Origin: Streptomyces marianii
Lineage (GTDB): Bacteria; Actinomycetota; Actinomycetes; Streptomycetales; Streptomycetaceae
NCBI RefSeq assembly: GCF_005795905.1
Contig: NZ_VAWE01000001.1
Span: forward strand, 868,001 to 932,000
Length of the DNA: 64,000 nucleotides
Direction: 5' to 3'
In this document: positions 53,375 to 63,289 of the stretch, piece after piece
Layout: each line of letters begins with the position of its first letter
Position numbering within the stretch: position 1 is the first letter of the stretch
The notes under the pieces: model-generated
Told to the model about the DNA's origin: nothing
The model's input: the letters and a program-made list of their open reading frames with translations, nothing else
Databases searched by the model: none
Program-made: the position numbers and the translations under genes

Positions 53375-54334
53375 ATGTCGAAGTCCAACTCCTTCTGCAC
53401 CGCCCCCGACACCTGTCTGCCGCGCAGCGCGACCCTCGTCTGGGGCATCACCCGCCAGGTCCGGCAAGCGCTGCACGAGGCACGCCGGTCGGGCCCCTGT
53501 CACCGCCCGGCGCCGTTCGGGGAAGCGGACCCGACGGCGAGCCGCCCCCGTGACGTGTGCGAGAGCGTCGGCTGTGTCGACCTCTTCATGGAAGTGTGGA
53601 TTCCGGCGCACTCCGCGACGCACGCCCGGTTCCGGACGCACGGCCCGGTCCCCGACTCCGCTTTCGCCTACCTCACCAGCAGCGCCCGTTCGCAGCTCGC
53701 GGAACTGAACCGCCAGAGCCGCGTGGCCCGAGGCGGAGTGGCCCGGCCCCAGCGACGGGACGGGACCATCGGCCGGATCGCGGTCTCCTACGAGGACCCC
53801 TGGTCGGCCGACGTGTTCCGCTTCCTTCTCGGCTATGCGGCCGCCGCCGGGCCCCAGCCGGGTACCTGGCCGCTGGATACCCTCATCTGCCGCAAGAACG
53901 CGTTCGACGGGGGCGACAGGGTGCCGGGCAGCCGGGCGGCGCGGGACGAACTGCGAACCGACGTCGAGAGCTGTCTGGCGGTGGTCAGGCACGTGGCGGG
54001 CGTCAGGTGGCTCCACGACTGCATCCTGCTGCCCTTGGCCAACCGGGGAGGAAGTCTGGCTGTGCCGATGGACGACGATGCGCGGTCGGCACTGGTGGGC
54101 GAGGAAGCCGACGACGGGCTCGATACCGCCGCGACCGTGATGCTCCAGGACCTGCTGGACCGGACCGCTGCCGGCGTCGGACCGGGCGCTGCCCTGCGCG
54201 CCGCGGTCGACGCCTGGATCGGTGACGGTCCCCGTCCGGCGGCATGGGCGGCGACCCGCGGCAACGACATCGCTCTGCGACGCCTGGCGAAGCGCCTGGT
54301 GTCGGACCTCGTCCAGCAGAAGGAGGCGGCGTGA
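53375..54334 (+). CDS. Unknown protein coupled to the PycTM-like effector
   Basis: 319 residues from the ATG at 53375 (AGGGA site). Not recognised. It has ~20 Cys/Pro-containing N-terminal residues, a region with VGCVDLFMEVWIP, then FAYLTSSARSQLAELNRQSR and a basic patch RPQRRDGTIGRIA. The rest is helical with an acidic segment near 245-255. No signal peptide or membrane helix. The middle of the protein is faintly like a sigma-factor region 2 to 3 pattern, too weak to claim. Its stop overlaps the next start (GTGA), so it is part of the same unit as the membrane protein and may regulate or deliver it. Confidence 0.75.
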   Translation: MSKSNSFCTAPDTCLPRSATLVWGITRQVRQALHEARRSGPCHRPAPFGEADPTASRPRDVCESVGCVDLFMEVWIPAHSATHARFRTHGPVPDSAFAYLTSSARSQLAELNRQSRVARGGVARPQRRDGTIGRIAVSYEDPWSADVFRFLLGYAAAAGPQPGTWPLDTLICRKNAFDGGDRVPGSRAARDELRTDVESCLAVVRHVAGVRWLHDCILLPLANRGGSLAVPMDDDARSALVGEEADDGLDTAATVMLQDLLDRTAAGVGPGAALRAAVDAWIGDGPRPAAWAATRGNDIALRRLAKRLVSDLVQQKEAA

Positions 54335-54843
54335 ACACCACCACCCGACGCCACGTGCGGACCGCGACCGTGACTCCGGCCGAGATCAACGCGCTGATCG
54401 ACACGACCCGGCAGGAGAACGCGCGGGCCGACACCAAGTCCGCCGCTCTCCTCACCGTCGTGGGCATCGGATTCACCGCGTTCTCGGTCGCCGGTGCGTC
54501 GGCCGTGACGGTGCCCCTGCACGGTGGTGCCCGCTGGCTCTGTGTCTCGGCGTTGGCCGGGGTGTGCGTGGTGGCGGAGCTGCTGCTGTTGGTACTGCGC
54601 CCGGTGCTGGGGAAGGGCGACGTGGGCCAGCGGTACTTCGCGACCTGGCGTCACTACGCCTCGGCCCCCGAACGGCTGGCGAGGGAACTCTCCGTCGACG
54701 AGGAGGCGTGCCGCACCCTGATCCAGCTGAGCAGCATCGTCTGGCGGAAATACCGGCTCATCAGATGCGCGGTCGACCTGATGATCGTGGTACTGCCCCT
54801 CATGGCCGCCGCCCTGTCCGTGGCCCTCCTGACCCGCAGGTGA
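54331..54843 (+). CDS. PycTM/DUF5706-like membrane effector
   Basis: 170 residues from GTG 54331 (perfect AAGGAGG site). A helical start leads to the ADTKSAALLTVVGIGFTAFS motif (D34-T-K into transmembrane helix 1, ~38-60). A second membrane helix follows at ~67-90 (ALAGVCVVAELLLLVLRP), then a cytosolic helical part with YFATWRHYASAPERLARELS, and a last helix ~147-167 (AVDLMIVVLPLMAAALSVAL). This order (DTK, two TM, helical, TM) is that of the Pycsar membrane effectors that respond to cyclic pyrimidine nucleotides by disrupting the membrane. With the divergent cyclase gene it makes a candidate defence module. Confidence 0.8.
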   Translation: MNTTTRRHVRTATVTPAEINALIDTTRQENARADTKSAALLTVVGIGFTAFSVAGASAVTVPLHGGARWLCVSALAGVCVVAELLLLVLRPVLGKGDVGQRYFATWRHYASAPERLARELSVDEEACRTLIQLSSIVWRKYRLIRCAVDLMIVVLPLMAAALSVALLTRR

Positions 54844-55010
54844 CCTGGCCGTACCGTGCCTACGAACGCCTTCGGGTGGGTGGCACCTGCCACCCACCCG
54901 ATGCGTCTCAGCGTGTTGCGCGCACCGCGCTCGCTGCCGAGCCCGACCGTCGTGACCCGCTGACCGGGTCAAGGGCGCCGGTCCCCAACTGGTTCCCAAA
55001 AAATGATCAA

Positions 55011-55042
55011 GGGCCGGTTTCGGATGCCTCCGAAACCGGCCC
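55011..55042 (-). terminator. Intrinsic terminator of tRNA-Pro copy 1
   Basis: 14-bp perfect stem GGGCCGGTTTCGGA / TCCGAAACCGGCCC, 4-base loop, followed on the minus strand by a T-run (plus strand AAAAAA near 54998-55003). Confidence 0.9.
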
Positions 55043-55062
55043 TCACCTGCGAATTCGAAAAG

Positions 55063-55136
<74 letters not shown>

Positions 55137-55284
55137 ATGCGCTGATCCCCCCGGGGTCTGCTCCCCGGCTGAGCGCGCAGGAGAACATTACCCCAATCCG
55201 CACCCCGCCCGGAGACACGACCCCCGCCGAGCGCCGTGGACCCGCCGGTGGGCCCGGTGGCGGGTCAGGGGTGACAATCGGGGC

Positions 55285-55770
55285 GTGACCAGGACGTCGA
55301 GGGATCGCGATGACGAGGGTCGGGCGCGCAACGCCCGTCCGAGGGACGGGCTGGGGCGGCCGCTCCCCTACGGGCAGGAAGGGGTGGGCCGGCAGCCGGA
55401 AGGGGTGGTCCGCTCGCCCGATGAGACTCTGGCCGAGGCGCAGCGTCTGCTGGACGCGGGCATGCCGTTCCATGCCCATGAGGTGCTGGAGGACGCCTGG
55501 AAGTCCGGACCGGAGGAGGAGCGCGGGCTGTGGCGGGGCCTGGCGCAGCTGGCGGTGGGGCTGACGCATGCGGCGCGCGGCAATCCCACGGGCGGCGCCG
55601 CGCTGCTGGCTCGGGGCGCCGGCTCCATCGCCCCGTACGCGCCGGGGCGGCCGTACGCGGTCGACGTCGTGGGGCTGGCCCGGTGGGCGGAGGCGCTGCG
55701 GGACGAACTGCGGCGGGACGGGAGCCCGGTCCCCGCCGCGGAACGGGCACCACGGCTGCGCGCGGACTGA
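55285..55770 (+). CDS. DUF309-family protein
   Basis: 161 residues from a GTG at 55285. The DUF309 signature FHAHEVLEDAWKSGPEEERG is followed by LWRGLAQLAVGLTHAARGNP and ARGAGSIAPYAP. Helical protein of unknown function, widespread in actinobacteria. The N-terminal ~45 residues are charged, low complexity, so the exact start is uncertain. Confidence 0.9.
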   Translation: MTRTSRDRDDEGRARNARPRDGLGRPLPYGQEGVGRQPEGVVRSPDETLAEAQRLLDAGMPFHAHEVLEDAWKSGPEEERGLWRGLAQLAVGLTHAARGNPTGGAALLARGAGSIAPYAPGRPYAVDVVGLARWAEALRDELRRDGSPVPAAERAPRLRAD

Positions 55771-55854
55771 GCCCGCATTCCACGGACGGAGGCGCCACCA
55801 CCGCGTACAACCACTCGGCGGACCGAGGTGTGGGGGGATGCACCCGGACGGTCC

Positions 55855-56140
55855 GGGACCCCGACGCCGGGGACCTGCTGCGCGAGCTCGCGCCGGTCGT
55901 CGGCATGACACCCGGCGCTTCCGCGACCTAGGCCTCGCGGAGGACGCCGTCCAGGAGGTGCCGCTCGCGGCCTCGCTGCGGCGGCCGGAGGAGGGCCTTC
56001 CGCGCAGTTCCCGGGGCTGGCTCATCCGGGTGGCGAGCCGGCGCATGACCGAGCGGCCGGAGTGCAGGAAGGCGACGGTCTCCCCGTCCGGGAGACCGAT
56101 GGTCTCGTCGTCCGAGGGGGAGCCGGCCTCCGCCTCAATT
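55855..56140 (+). pseudogene. ECF-type sigma factor remnant
   Basis: Pieces in two frames match the start of large ECF sigma factors: DLLRELAPVVG (~55864-55900) and DLGLAEDAVQEVPLAASLRR, then RGWLIRVASRRMTE (~55923-56055). The usual region 2 text is broken by a frameshift and the rest of the gene is missing. Decayed. The following gap to 56504 contains no gene I can support. Confidence 0.7.
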
Positions 56141-56504
56141 GCCCATCGGCCCGGAGGAACGCTCGCGTCGGAGCGTCGTCGCAGGCCGGCGGTGCGGGCG
56201 GGAGCAGCCCGCACCCGTTCCCGGGGGGCGCGCGGGGGGTGACAAGGGTTTTCCCCGTATCGGGTTCACCGCGCCGTTCCCTACTGTCTGCCGCACCGGC
56301 GGTTCCCGGCCAACCGACCTGAATGTCAGGTGCATGTTAATGCTGGGTTACGTCCGGTGGCGGCTCTTGACCAGGGGCCGTCGTGCAGGAGGCGGCGCAC
56401 GGGCTCACCCGGCCCGGGGCACCACGGATCGCACCCCCACAGCGAACCGCGGAGGCCATGCGCCGCCCCTCTGCGTTCCTCACCGTCAGTTGAAAGGGAT
56501 CATC

Positions 56505-58337
56505 TTGAACGGTTCCGGACGGAGACTCATATCCGTCGTGGCCGCGAGCGCCACGATATTGGGTGTCGCCGCCACTTCCTCCGTGGCGTTCGCCGCCGCC
56601 TCGGGGGAGCCCTCGCCGAAGCCCGCACCGGCTTCGCAGTCGATGACCGCGCTCCCCTCCTCGCCCGTCGAGAAGGTCATCGTCACCTACAAGTCCCAGG
56701 CCGCGGAGGCGGGTTCGAACACCGCCGCCGCCGGTGACGCCAAGGCCAAGGGCTCCGAGACCGGGGAGAGCCTGCGCTTCGAGCGCCGTCTCGCCGGCGG
56801 TGCCGCCCTGGTCGACCTGGGCGGAGAGGCCTCGAAGAAGGACCTCGCCGAGGTGATGGACGCCTTCCGCGCCGACCCCTCGGTCGCCTCGGTGGAGCCG
56901 GACATCCGCGCCTACGCGATGGCCGTCACCCCGAACGACACCGACTACGCCAAGCAGTGGGACCTGTTCGAGGCCACGGGCGGCATGAACGTCCCCGGCG
57001 CCTGGGACAAGACCACGGGCAACGGTGTCACCGTCGCCGTCATCGACACCGGCTACGCCACCCACTCGGACCTGGCCGCGAACGTCGTCTCCGGTTACGA
57101 CTTCATCTCCAGCTCCGCGGACGCCCGTGACGGCAACGGCCGCGACAGCAACGCCGCGGACGAGGGCGACTGGAACGCCACCGACAACGAGTGCGGTCTC
57201 GGCTCCAAGGCGAGCGACTCGTCGTGGCACGGCACCCACGTCGCGGGCACCATCGCCGCGACCACCCACAACAGCAAGGGCGTCGCGGGCATCGCGTACA
57301 ACGCGAAGATCCAGCCCGTGCGTGTGCTCGGCAAGTGCGGCGGCTCGTCCTCGGACATCGCCGACGCCATCACCTGGGCGTCCGGCGGAAGCGTCCCGGG
57401 CGTCCCGGCCAACCCGACCCCGGCGAAGGTGATCAACCTGAGCCTCGGCGGGGCCAGCTCCACCTGCCCGAGCGTCTACCAGAACGCCATCAACGGAGCC
57501 GTGTCCCGCGGCACCACGGTGGTCGTGGCGGCCGGCAACAGCAACGCCAACGCCTCCGGGTTCACCCCGGCCAACTGCGCCAACATCATCAACGTCGCGT
57601 CGACGAGCCGTGAGGGCAACCGGTCCTTCTACTCCAACTACGGCTCGGTCGTCGACGTGGCGGCGCCCGGCGGAGAGACCCGCCGTGGCACCGACACTCC
57701 CGGCACCGTCACCACCCCCGAGAACGGCATCCTCTCCACGCTGAACTCGGGCGCCACCACCCAGTCGGCCGAGAACTACCAGCCCTACCAGGGCACTTCG
57801 ATGGCCGCGCCGCACATCGCGGGGCTCGCCGCCCTGCTGGAGTCCGTCAAGCCGGCGCTGACCCCGGCCGACATCGAGTCGGCGATCAAGGCCAACGCCC
57901 GCCCGCTGCCCGGCACCTGCACCGGCGGCTGCGGCACCGGCATCGCCGACGCCACCAAGACGGTGAACGCGGTCTCCGGCACCACGCCCGGCGGCACCAC
58001 CTTCACCAACGGCACGAACGTCACGATCTCAGACAACTCAACGGTCACGTCCTCGATCGCCGTCACCGGCCGCTCCGGCAACGCCCCCGCCGCCCTCAAG
58101 GTCGACGTGGACATCAAGCACACCTGGCGCGGCGACCTGGTCATCGACCTGATCGCCCCGGACGGGACCGTGCGCAACCTGAAGACCTCGTCCGGCTGGG
58201 ACAGCGCCGACAACGTCCTCGCGACGTACACGGTCGACGCCTCCAGCGAGGTCGCCAACGGGACCTGGAAGCTGCGGGTCCGCGACGTGGCATCGGGTGA
58301 CACCGGCTACATCGACAGCTGGAGTCTCACCTTCTGA
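56505..58337 (+). CDS. Secreted subtilisin-family (S8) protease with P domain
   Basis: 610 residues from TTG at 56505, supported by an AAAGGG site six bases upstream. Signal peptide ~1-30 (LISVVAASATILGVAATSSV then AFAAA), an I9-like propeptide ~55-145 (VEKVIVTYKSQAAEA), and an S8 domain ~155-470. The triad is D181 (VAVIDTGYATHSDL), H242 (SSWHGTHVAGTIA) and S432 (GTSMAAPHIAGLAAL). A C-terminal proprotein-convertase P/homo-B domain ~500-610 starts at IAVTGRSGNAPAALKVDVDI and ends GYIDSWSLTF. Extracellular nutrient or maturation protease. A hairpin follows at 58370-58406. Confidence 0.95.
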   Translation: MNGSGRRLISVVAASATILGVAATSSVAFAAASGEPSPKPAPASQSMTALPSSPVEKVIVTYKSQAAEAGSNTAAAGDAKAKGSETGESLRFERRLAGGAALVDLGGEASKKDLAEVMDAFRADPSVASVEPDIRAYAMAVTPNDTDYAKQWDLFEATGGMNVPGAWDKTTGNGVTVAVIDTGYATHSDLAANVVSGYDFISSSADARDGNGRDSNAADEGDWNATDNECGLGSKASDSSWHGTHVAGTIAATTHNSKGVAGIAYNAKIQPVRVLGKCGGSSSDIADAITWASGGSVPGVPANPTPAKVINLSLGGASSTCPSVYQNAINGAVSRGTTVVVAAGNSNANASGFTPANCANIINVASTSREGNRSFYSNYGSVVDVAAPGGETRRGTDTPGTVTTPENGILSTLNSGATTQSAENYQPYQGTSMAAPHIAGLAALLESVKPALTPADIESAIKANARPLPGTCTGGCGTGIADATKTVNAVSGTTPGGTTFTNGTNVTISDNSTVTSSIAVTGRSGNAPAALKVDVDIKHTWRGDLVIDLIAPDGTVRNLKTSSGWDSADNVLATYTVDASSEVANGTWKLRVRDVASGDTGYIDSWSLTF

Positions 58338-58369
58338 GACACCGGCACGACCGGCATCCATGCAGGTCA

Positions 58370-58406
58370 GGGGCGCGTCCGCGGGCATGGTCCGCGGGCG
58401 CGCCCC
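58370..58406. terminator. Hairpin after the subtilase gene
   Basis: GGGGCGCG (58370-58377) pairs with CGCGCCCC (58399-58406), with an inner CCGCGG pairing. Located 33 bp past the stop. Confidence 0.65.
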
Positions 58407-58530
58407 GCGTTCGGCCCGGTCCGGACCTGTCCGCATGCCGGACACGGGGCCTGGACTGGGCTGATCGGGTTCGTATCCTCTGCTCGAACGGGCAGGGGGC
58501 CCGCGCACGCCGGAAGGTGGTGGTGGGTAC

Positions 58531-61452
58531 GTGAACGTCGGCCCGTACCTCCCCCTGCGCGCGAACGCGGGGAGACCTCCCGTGCCGGTCGGCCGGGCCG
58601 AACTCCTCGACCGCCTCGACCGGGTCCTGCACGCCCGCGGACGCGCCCTGCTCACCGGCCCCGCGGGCGTCGGCAAGTCCGAAGTGGCGCTCGCCATCGC
58701 GGCACGCGCCGAGGCGCGCGGCGAGAAGGTGCTGTGGCTTTCCACGCTCCCCACCGACCGCGGGATCCCCGGAGCGGCGGCGGCCGCGCTCGTGGCCTCC
58801 GTCACGGCGTCGGCGGCCGACCCGGGGCAACGGCCGGACCCCGCCCCGAGCGGCGGGAGTCCGGCCGAGGAACAGGACGCCCTCCGAATGTTGCCCGGCC
58901 CGCAGCGCGACGCCGTGGCGATGCTGTGCCGGGAGGCACCCGTGCCCGAGGAGGGCTGGGACCGCATCGCCCTGCGGCTCGCCCTCGCCGGCATCCTCCG
59001 CACACTCACCGCCGGCAGTCCGGTCCTGCTCGTCGTGGACGGAGTCCAGCGGATGGACCCGGAGAGCGCCGACCTGCTGCGCTTCGCCCTCCATCTGGCC
59101 CCGCCCACGCTGCGGGTCGTCGCCGTCGAGACCCCGGACGCCGAGGCGTACGGGCCCGGATCCTCCGGCGAAGGCCCGGAACCGCTGTGGGTTCCGTCCG
59201 AGGCGGACGTGCTGAACGTGGCACCGCTGCACGCCGACGAGATCGCCGAACTCCTCATCCACCACCGGCTTCCGTCCCGGATGGCCGGCCGTATCCACCG
59301 GGCCAGCGGCGGCAACCCACGGCTCGCCCTCGCCATCGGCCGCTCCCTCGCCGACGCACGGACACCGGTGCACCACGCCGAGACGCTGTCCCTGTCCGGC
59401 CGCGCCCGCGACCTCGCCCGGCAGCTCCTCGGGGTGGCCTCCCCCGCCGTGCGCGCCACGCTGCTGCTCGCCGCGCTCGCACTGCGGCCCTCGGCGTCGC
59501 TGATCCGCCGGGCGGGCCGCCCCACCGCGGAGTCCGACCTGGCCACGGCCGAACGGGCCGGACTGATCACCCTCACCGAGGACGGGACGGTGTCCTTCAC
59601 GGCCGGCGTGCTGCCGTCGACACTCGTGCACGACGCCTGCTGGATCGAGCGCAGCCAGGGGCACGCCGCGCTCGCGCGGGTCGTGGACGACCCGGTGGAG
59701 GAGGTGCGGCACCGGGCCCTCGCCACGGACGTACCCGACGAACAGCTGGCGGCCGAGGTCGCCGCCGCGGCCGACTCCGCACGGCGCCGCGGCAACAGCG
59801 CCCTAGCGGCCGAACTCGCCCTGCTCGCCGCGGAGTCCACGCCCGGGCGAGAGGGGACGCAGCGGATCGCCCGGCTCGTCGACGCGGCGGAGGAGGCCGC
59901 CCGTGCCGCACGCGCCGACCTCGCGGTGCGGGCCGCCACCGATCTCCTCTCCCGGGATGCCGGCCCTGCCGACCGGGTCCGGGCCCGCCTCGCGGTGCTG
60001 GACACCGCGGGTCAGGGACTCACCGACCTCGACGAGATCTATGTGCACGCGATGGAGGACTCCGAGGGCGACACCGCGCTGCGCGCCGCCGTACAGCTCC
60101 GTCTCGCGGTGAAGTACGTACTCGCCGACGGCGACCCCGTACGCTCACGGGCGGCCGCCGTCGACTCGGCGGAACTGGCCTCCTCGGTGGGCGACGCGAG
60201 GACGGCGGCCAGGGCCCTGACCGTACGGGCGCGCATGGAACGCTTCCTGGGCTCGCCGGACGCGGAGCAGGTGCTGGCCGAGGCGCGGGCCCTGGAGATG
60301 GTCGAGCGGCCACCCGGGATCCGCAACGCCGCACAGATACTGACGATCCGTCATGCCCTCTTCGACGACCGGCTCGGCGACGCCCGGGACGAGCTCAACG
60401 CGCTGCTGCCGCTGGTCGAGCGCCGCGGCACCGTCGAGGACGCCATCGAGCTCTTCAACACCTCCGCGGAGGTCGAGGCGCGGCGCGGCCAGTGCGCGGC
60501 GGCGCTGTCGCACGCCGGACGGTCGCTCGCCCTGACGCTGGAGGCGGGCCTCTCCCCGGGGCCCGCCTGGTACTCGCTGGCCCTCGCCGAGACGGCCGGC
60601 GGCAGCTTCGCCCGCGCCGCCGGCTACGCGCGCCGCAGCGCCCAGGCCTCCGAGGAGGAGGGCGACCATGTGTTCCTGTCCCGCAGCCTCTACGCGCTCG
60701 GACGGGTCCAGCTCGTCACCGGCGACGTGGCCAACGCCCTGGAGACCCTGAGGCGGGTCCAGGCCGGGGAGCGCGCCCAGTCCGCCGTGGACCCGTCCAT
60801 GCTGCGCTGGCACGAGGAACTGGCCGAGGCGCTGCTCGCCAACGACGCCCCGGAGGAGGCCGCAGGGGTGCTCTCCGACGTCCGCCCGGTCGCGGAGCGG
60901 CTGGGCCGTACGACGGTGCTGCTCGGCTGCGACCGGGTGTACGCGCTGTACCTGGCAGCGAGCGGGAAGGCCGACGAGGCGTCCGGGCTGCTGACGGAGA
61001 CGGCCGACCGGTTCGGCGACGCGGGGCTGCCGCTGGAGCGCGGCCGGGCGCTGATCGCGCTCGCCAGGGTGGAGCGCCGCCGCCGCAGGCGATCGGCGGC
61101 CCAGCAGGCGCTGCAGTCGGCGGCGACGGTCTTCGAACGGTCGGGGGCGACACCCTGGCTGGCGCTGGCGTCGGAGACCCCGTCGGGCTCGGCCGAGCCC
61201 GCGCCCGCCCGTGACGGCGCGCTGTCGTCGCTGACGGAGGCGGAACTGCATCTGGCGCTGCTGGTCGGGCAGGGCGCCAGCAACCAGGAGGCGGCGGCGC
61301 GGCTGTATCTCAGTGTGAAGACGGTCGAGGCCCGGCTGACCCGCATCTACCAGAAACTGGACGTGCGTTCGCGGGCACAGCTGGCCACCGCGCTCAGCGC
61401 CTGGCCCGGGCTGAGGCCGCCGGCGATCCCGGCCGGCGGGGCGGCCGGCTGA
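58531..61452 (+). CDS. LAL-type (large ATP-binding LuxR) regulator
   Basis: 973 residues from GTG 58531. N-terminal STAND/AAA ATPase with Walker A LTGPAGVGKSEVALAI (~42-57) and Walker B VLLVVDGVQRM (~167), a long TPR-like middle, and a C-terminal LuxR HTH (~900-955): LTEAELHLALLVGQGASNQE, AAARLYLSVKTVEARLTRIY, QKLDVRS. Large transcriptional activator of the MalT/LAL class. The divergent strand shows no partner and the target may be the adjacent protease or remote genes. Confidence 0.94.
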   Translation: MNVGPYLPLRANAGRPPVPVGRAELLDRLDRVLHARGRALLTGPAGVGKSEVALAIAARAEARGEKVLWLSTLPTDRGIPGAAAAALVASVTASAADPGQRPDPAPSGGSPAEEQDALRMLPGPQRDAVAMLCREAPVPEEGWDRIALRLALAGILRTLTAGSPVLLVVDGVQRMDPESADLLRFALHLAPPTLRVVAVETPDAEAYGPGSSGEGPEPLWVPSEADVLNVAPLHADEIAELLIHHRLPSRMAGRIHRASGGNPRLALAIGRSLADARTPVHHAETLSLSGRARDLARQLLGVASPAVRATLLLAALALRPSASLIRRAGRPTAESDLATAERAGLITLTEDGTVSFTAGVLPSTLVHDACWIERSQGHAALARVVDDPVEEVRHRALATDVPDEQLAAEVAAAADSARRRGNSALAAELALLAAESTPGREGTQRIARLVDAAEEAARAARADLAVRAATDLLSRDAGPADRVRARLAVLDTAGQGLTDLDEIYVHAMEDSEGDTALRAAVQLRLAVKYVLADGDPVRSRAAAVDSAELASSVGDARTAARALTVRARMERFLGSPDAEQVLAEARALEMVERPPGIRNAAQILTIRHALFDDRLGDARDELNALLPLVERRGTVEDAIELFNTSAEVEARRGQCAAALSHAGRSLALTLEAGLSPGPAWYSLALAETAGGSFARAAGYARRSAQASEEEGDHVFLSRSLYALGRVQLVTGDVANALETLRRVQAGERAQSAVDPSMLRWHEELAEALLANDAPEEAAGVLSDVRPVAERLGRTTVLLGCDRVYALYLAASGKADEASGLLTETADRFGDAGLPLERGRALIALARVERRRRRRSAAQQALQSAATVFERSGATPWLALASETPSGSAEPAPARDGALSSLTEAELHLALLVGQGASNQEAAARLYLSVKTVEARLTRIYQKLDVRSRAQLATALSAWPGLRPPAIPAGGAAG

Positions 61453-61519
61453 GAGCCGCCGGCCCCGGGGGTGCCGGGAAAGTGCCTCCGGACCGCCCGC
61501 CGCCCCCACCCGGTGGCGA

Positions 61520-61807
61520 TCACCATAGGCGGCCGTGCCGCAGCCACGGTCCCGGCCGGTTCGGAGGCGAGCCGGCCCGGCACGGCCACCTGCCGGCGGC
61601 CCGGCGTGGTCCGGCCGGTGGCCGCACCTTCGCACGGCGGCCGGAAGACTCCGACCAGCAGCCGTCAACCGCCTTCAGCGACACCCCGAAGACTGCGGCC
61701 ACGTCCTCACGGTCCCGCCCCGCCACCAACGCGGCCACCGCCCTCAGCCGAAGGGCCTCCTGTGCCGACGGCGACAGATGCCGCGCGTCCCCCACCAGAT
61801 CGCTCAC
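61520..61807 (-). pseudogene. IS630-type transposase N-terminal remnant
   Basis: Starts like an IS630-family transposase (MSDLVGDARHLSPSAQEALR, LRAVAALVAGRDREDVAAVF, GVSLKAVDGCW). After the first HTH it loses the family pattern and reads into GC-rich nonsense. Only ~55 residues are recognisable. Confidence 0.7.
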
Positions 61808-61854
61808 TCCCGCCCGACGACCCAGAACCCAAACCGTTTCGGATCAATGAGGGG

Positions 61855-62277
61855 CTACCCCGCCATGCCCACCCGACCGTCGAGTTTCCGGTCAGGCTTT
61901 CGGCGCTCGCACAGGGCGTAGGCGTGTACTTGGCCGCGGAGCATCTTTGCCACCCATGAGTTCGGCCTCAGGAAGGAAGGCGTGTTGACGTCGACCATGT
62001 CGGCCACCAGAGGCGGGGAGGTCTGCGGGTCCTCGAGGGTGACGGGCAGGGCCTCGTAGCCGCCGCCGATGAGTGTCGTGCCCTTCGGGCAGGTCGCGTA
62101 CGAGGGCTGCGCGGGTTCGGAGAGGGGACCGAAGACGACGACGGGGGCACGATCATCCGGGGCAGGAGTCGCAGCCAGGGCCTGGGCGGTCGGGGAGCTG
62201 GCCAGGCCGACCGCGATCGCACCGACGAGGGCCGCGCTCCTCAGTGCGGGCAGTGGACTACGGTTCATGATCGTCAT
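61855..62277 (-). CDS. Small secreted protein
   Basis: 140 residues from the ATG at 62275-62277 (GGAGGAAAGC site). Signal peptide ~1-37 (LRSAALVGAIAVGLASSPTA, cut near QALAA), then a short mature domain with TCPKGTTLIGGGYEA and two Cys (CPKG and YALCERRKPD) that could form a disulfide. The CPxGxxxxGGG pattern occurs in assorted Streptomyces secreted proteins. Function unknown. No close neighbours in an operon. Confidence 0.75.
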   Translation of the reverse strand: MTIMNRSPLPALRSAALVGAIAVGLASSPTAQALAATPAPDDRAPVVVFGPLSEPAQPSYATCPKGTTLIGGGYEALPVTLEDPQTSPPLVADMVDVNTPSFLRPNSWVAKMLRGQVHAYALCERRKPDRKLDGRVGMAG

Positions 62278-62639
62278 GCTTTCCTCCGTACGGAGCGGGT
62301 GCGCCGATTCGCGCGGGACGGGGATCACTGTGTGCGAGGAGCTCGTCACCCTTGCCCCTGCGGCGCGCGAGCCTGTCGAATTCATTCGGATGGAAGGCGT
62401 GCGTACAGGGCCGCCAGGAGGGCATCCCACCAGGTGGTGTAGGGGGTCAAGGCCCATCTTCGTCTCGTGGCCGGCGAGCCATCCGGGTCAAGAAGCCAAC
62501 GGCGTGCGTGCCTGCGAGAAGAACCAGAGAACCCTCCCGGCCGACCGGTCAGACGATCTTCACCATGGACACCTCCATCGACCAGCCCGAGCACCCCGAA
62601 CCCCGTGCACACCAGCCCACCTGACGTGCGGGTTTCACG

Positions 62640-62955
62640 ATGCACACTGCTCAGTGATCCTCGATGAACCGGTAGCGGCTGGTTACCAGGTCATCTCCGA
62701 GGCGAAAAACTTCGTGGCCCTCCGCAGGATGTCGCGCTCGGTGGCGAGCTTCTGGTTCTCCTTGCGCGCGCCTGCTTCAACTCGACACGCAAGAAAGCAA
62801 GTTCAGCCTCGATCTCCTCATGCGTGACCGCTTTTCGCCATGGTCCTGCCGTCCTTCGTGCTCGTGTTCGTGTTCGTCGCCGCCGACTCCTCGCCATCGA
62901 GGGCACGGTGGGTACGTACCCAGTTGCGCAGGGTCTCGCGGCTGACGCCGAGGCC
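62640..62955 (-). pseudogene. IS3-type orfA/orfB junction remnant
   Basis: Minus-strand pieces in several frames: SRETLRNWVRTHRAL (~62905-62950), EEIEAELAFLRVELKQAR (~62765-62820), a frame-shifted KLATERDILRRATKFFASE-like stretch, and RYRFIEDH near 62660-62680. These are the end of IS3 orfA and the start of orfB, scrambled by frameshifts. Confidence 0.7.
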
Positions 62956-62969
62956 CTTGAGACACCCCT

Positions 62970-63158
62970 CCGGCTCCTCTGCGTGTAGACCCACAGGAAC
63001 CGGCGGGTGAGACTCGCAACCTCGCGCATGAACATGTACGCAGCGAAGGTCGCGGCATCCGGCGCGGGACGGGTCTTCAGGTCCAGCAGCCTGTACGCCT
63101 CGTGGAACAGTCGCCTTACCGTCTCGTCCTCGTCTGCGCCCAGTTCCTCGGCGAGCAA
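62970..63158 (-). pseudogene. Unidentified gene fragment
   Basis: Opens MLAEELGADEDETVRRLFHE then AYRLLDLKTRPAPDAATFAA with plausible codon bias, but fades into the IS3 remnant. Could be a truncated helical protein. Not recognised. Confidence 0.35.
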
Positions 63159-63289
63159 CTGCTACAGGTGGCCGATCAGGGGTCTGAGGTCGTCGAGGAC
63201 CGAGACACGGTGGCCGAGTGCATCCGCCTGCGCGACCTGCTCTGGGCCGTTGCCATCCCCCATGCCGAGTACAAGCCCCGACCCTTCAG

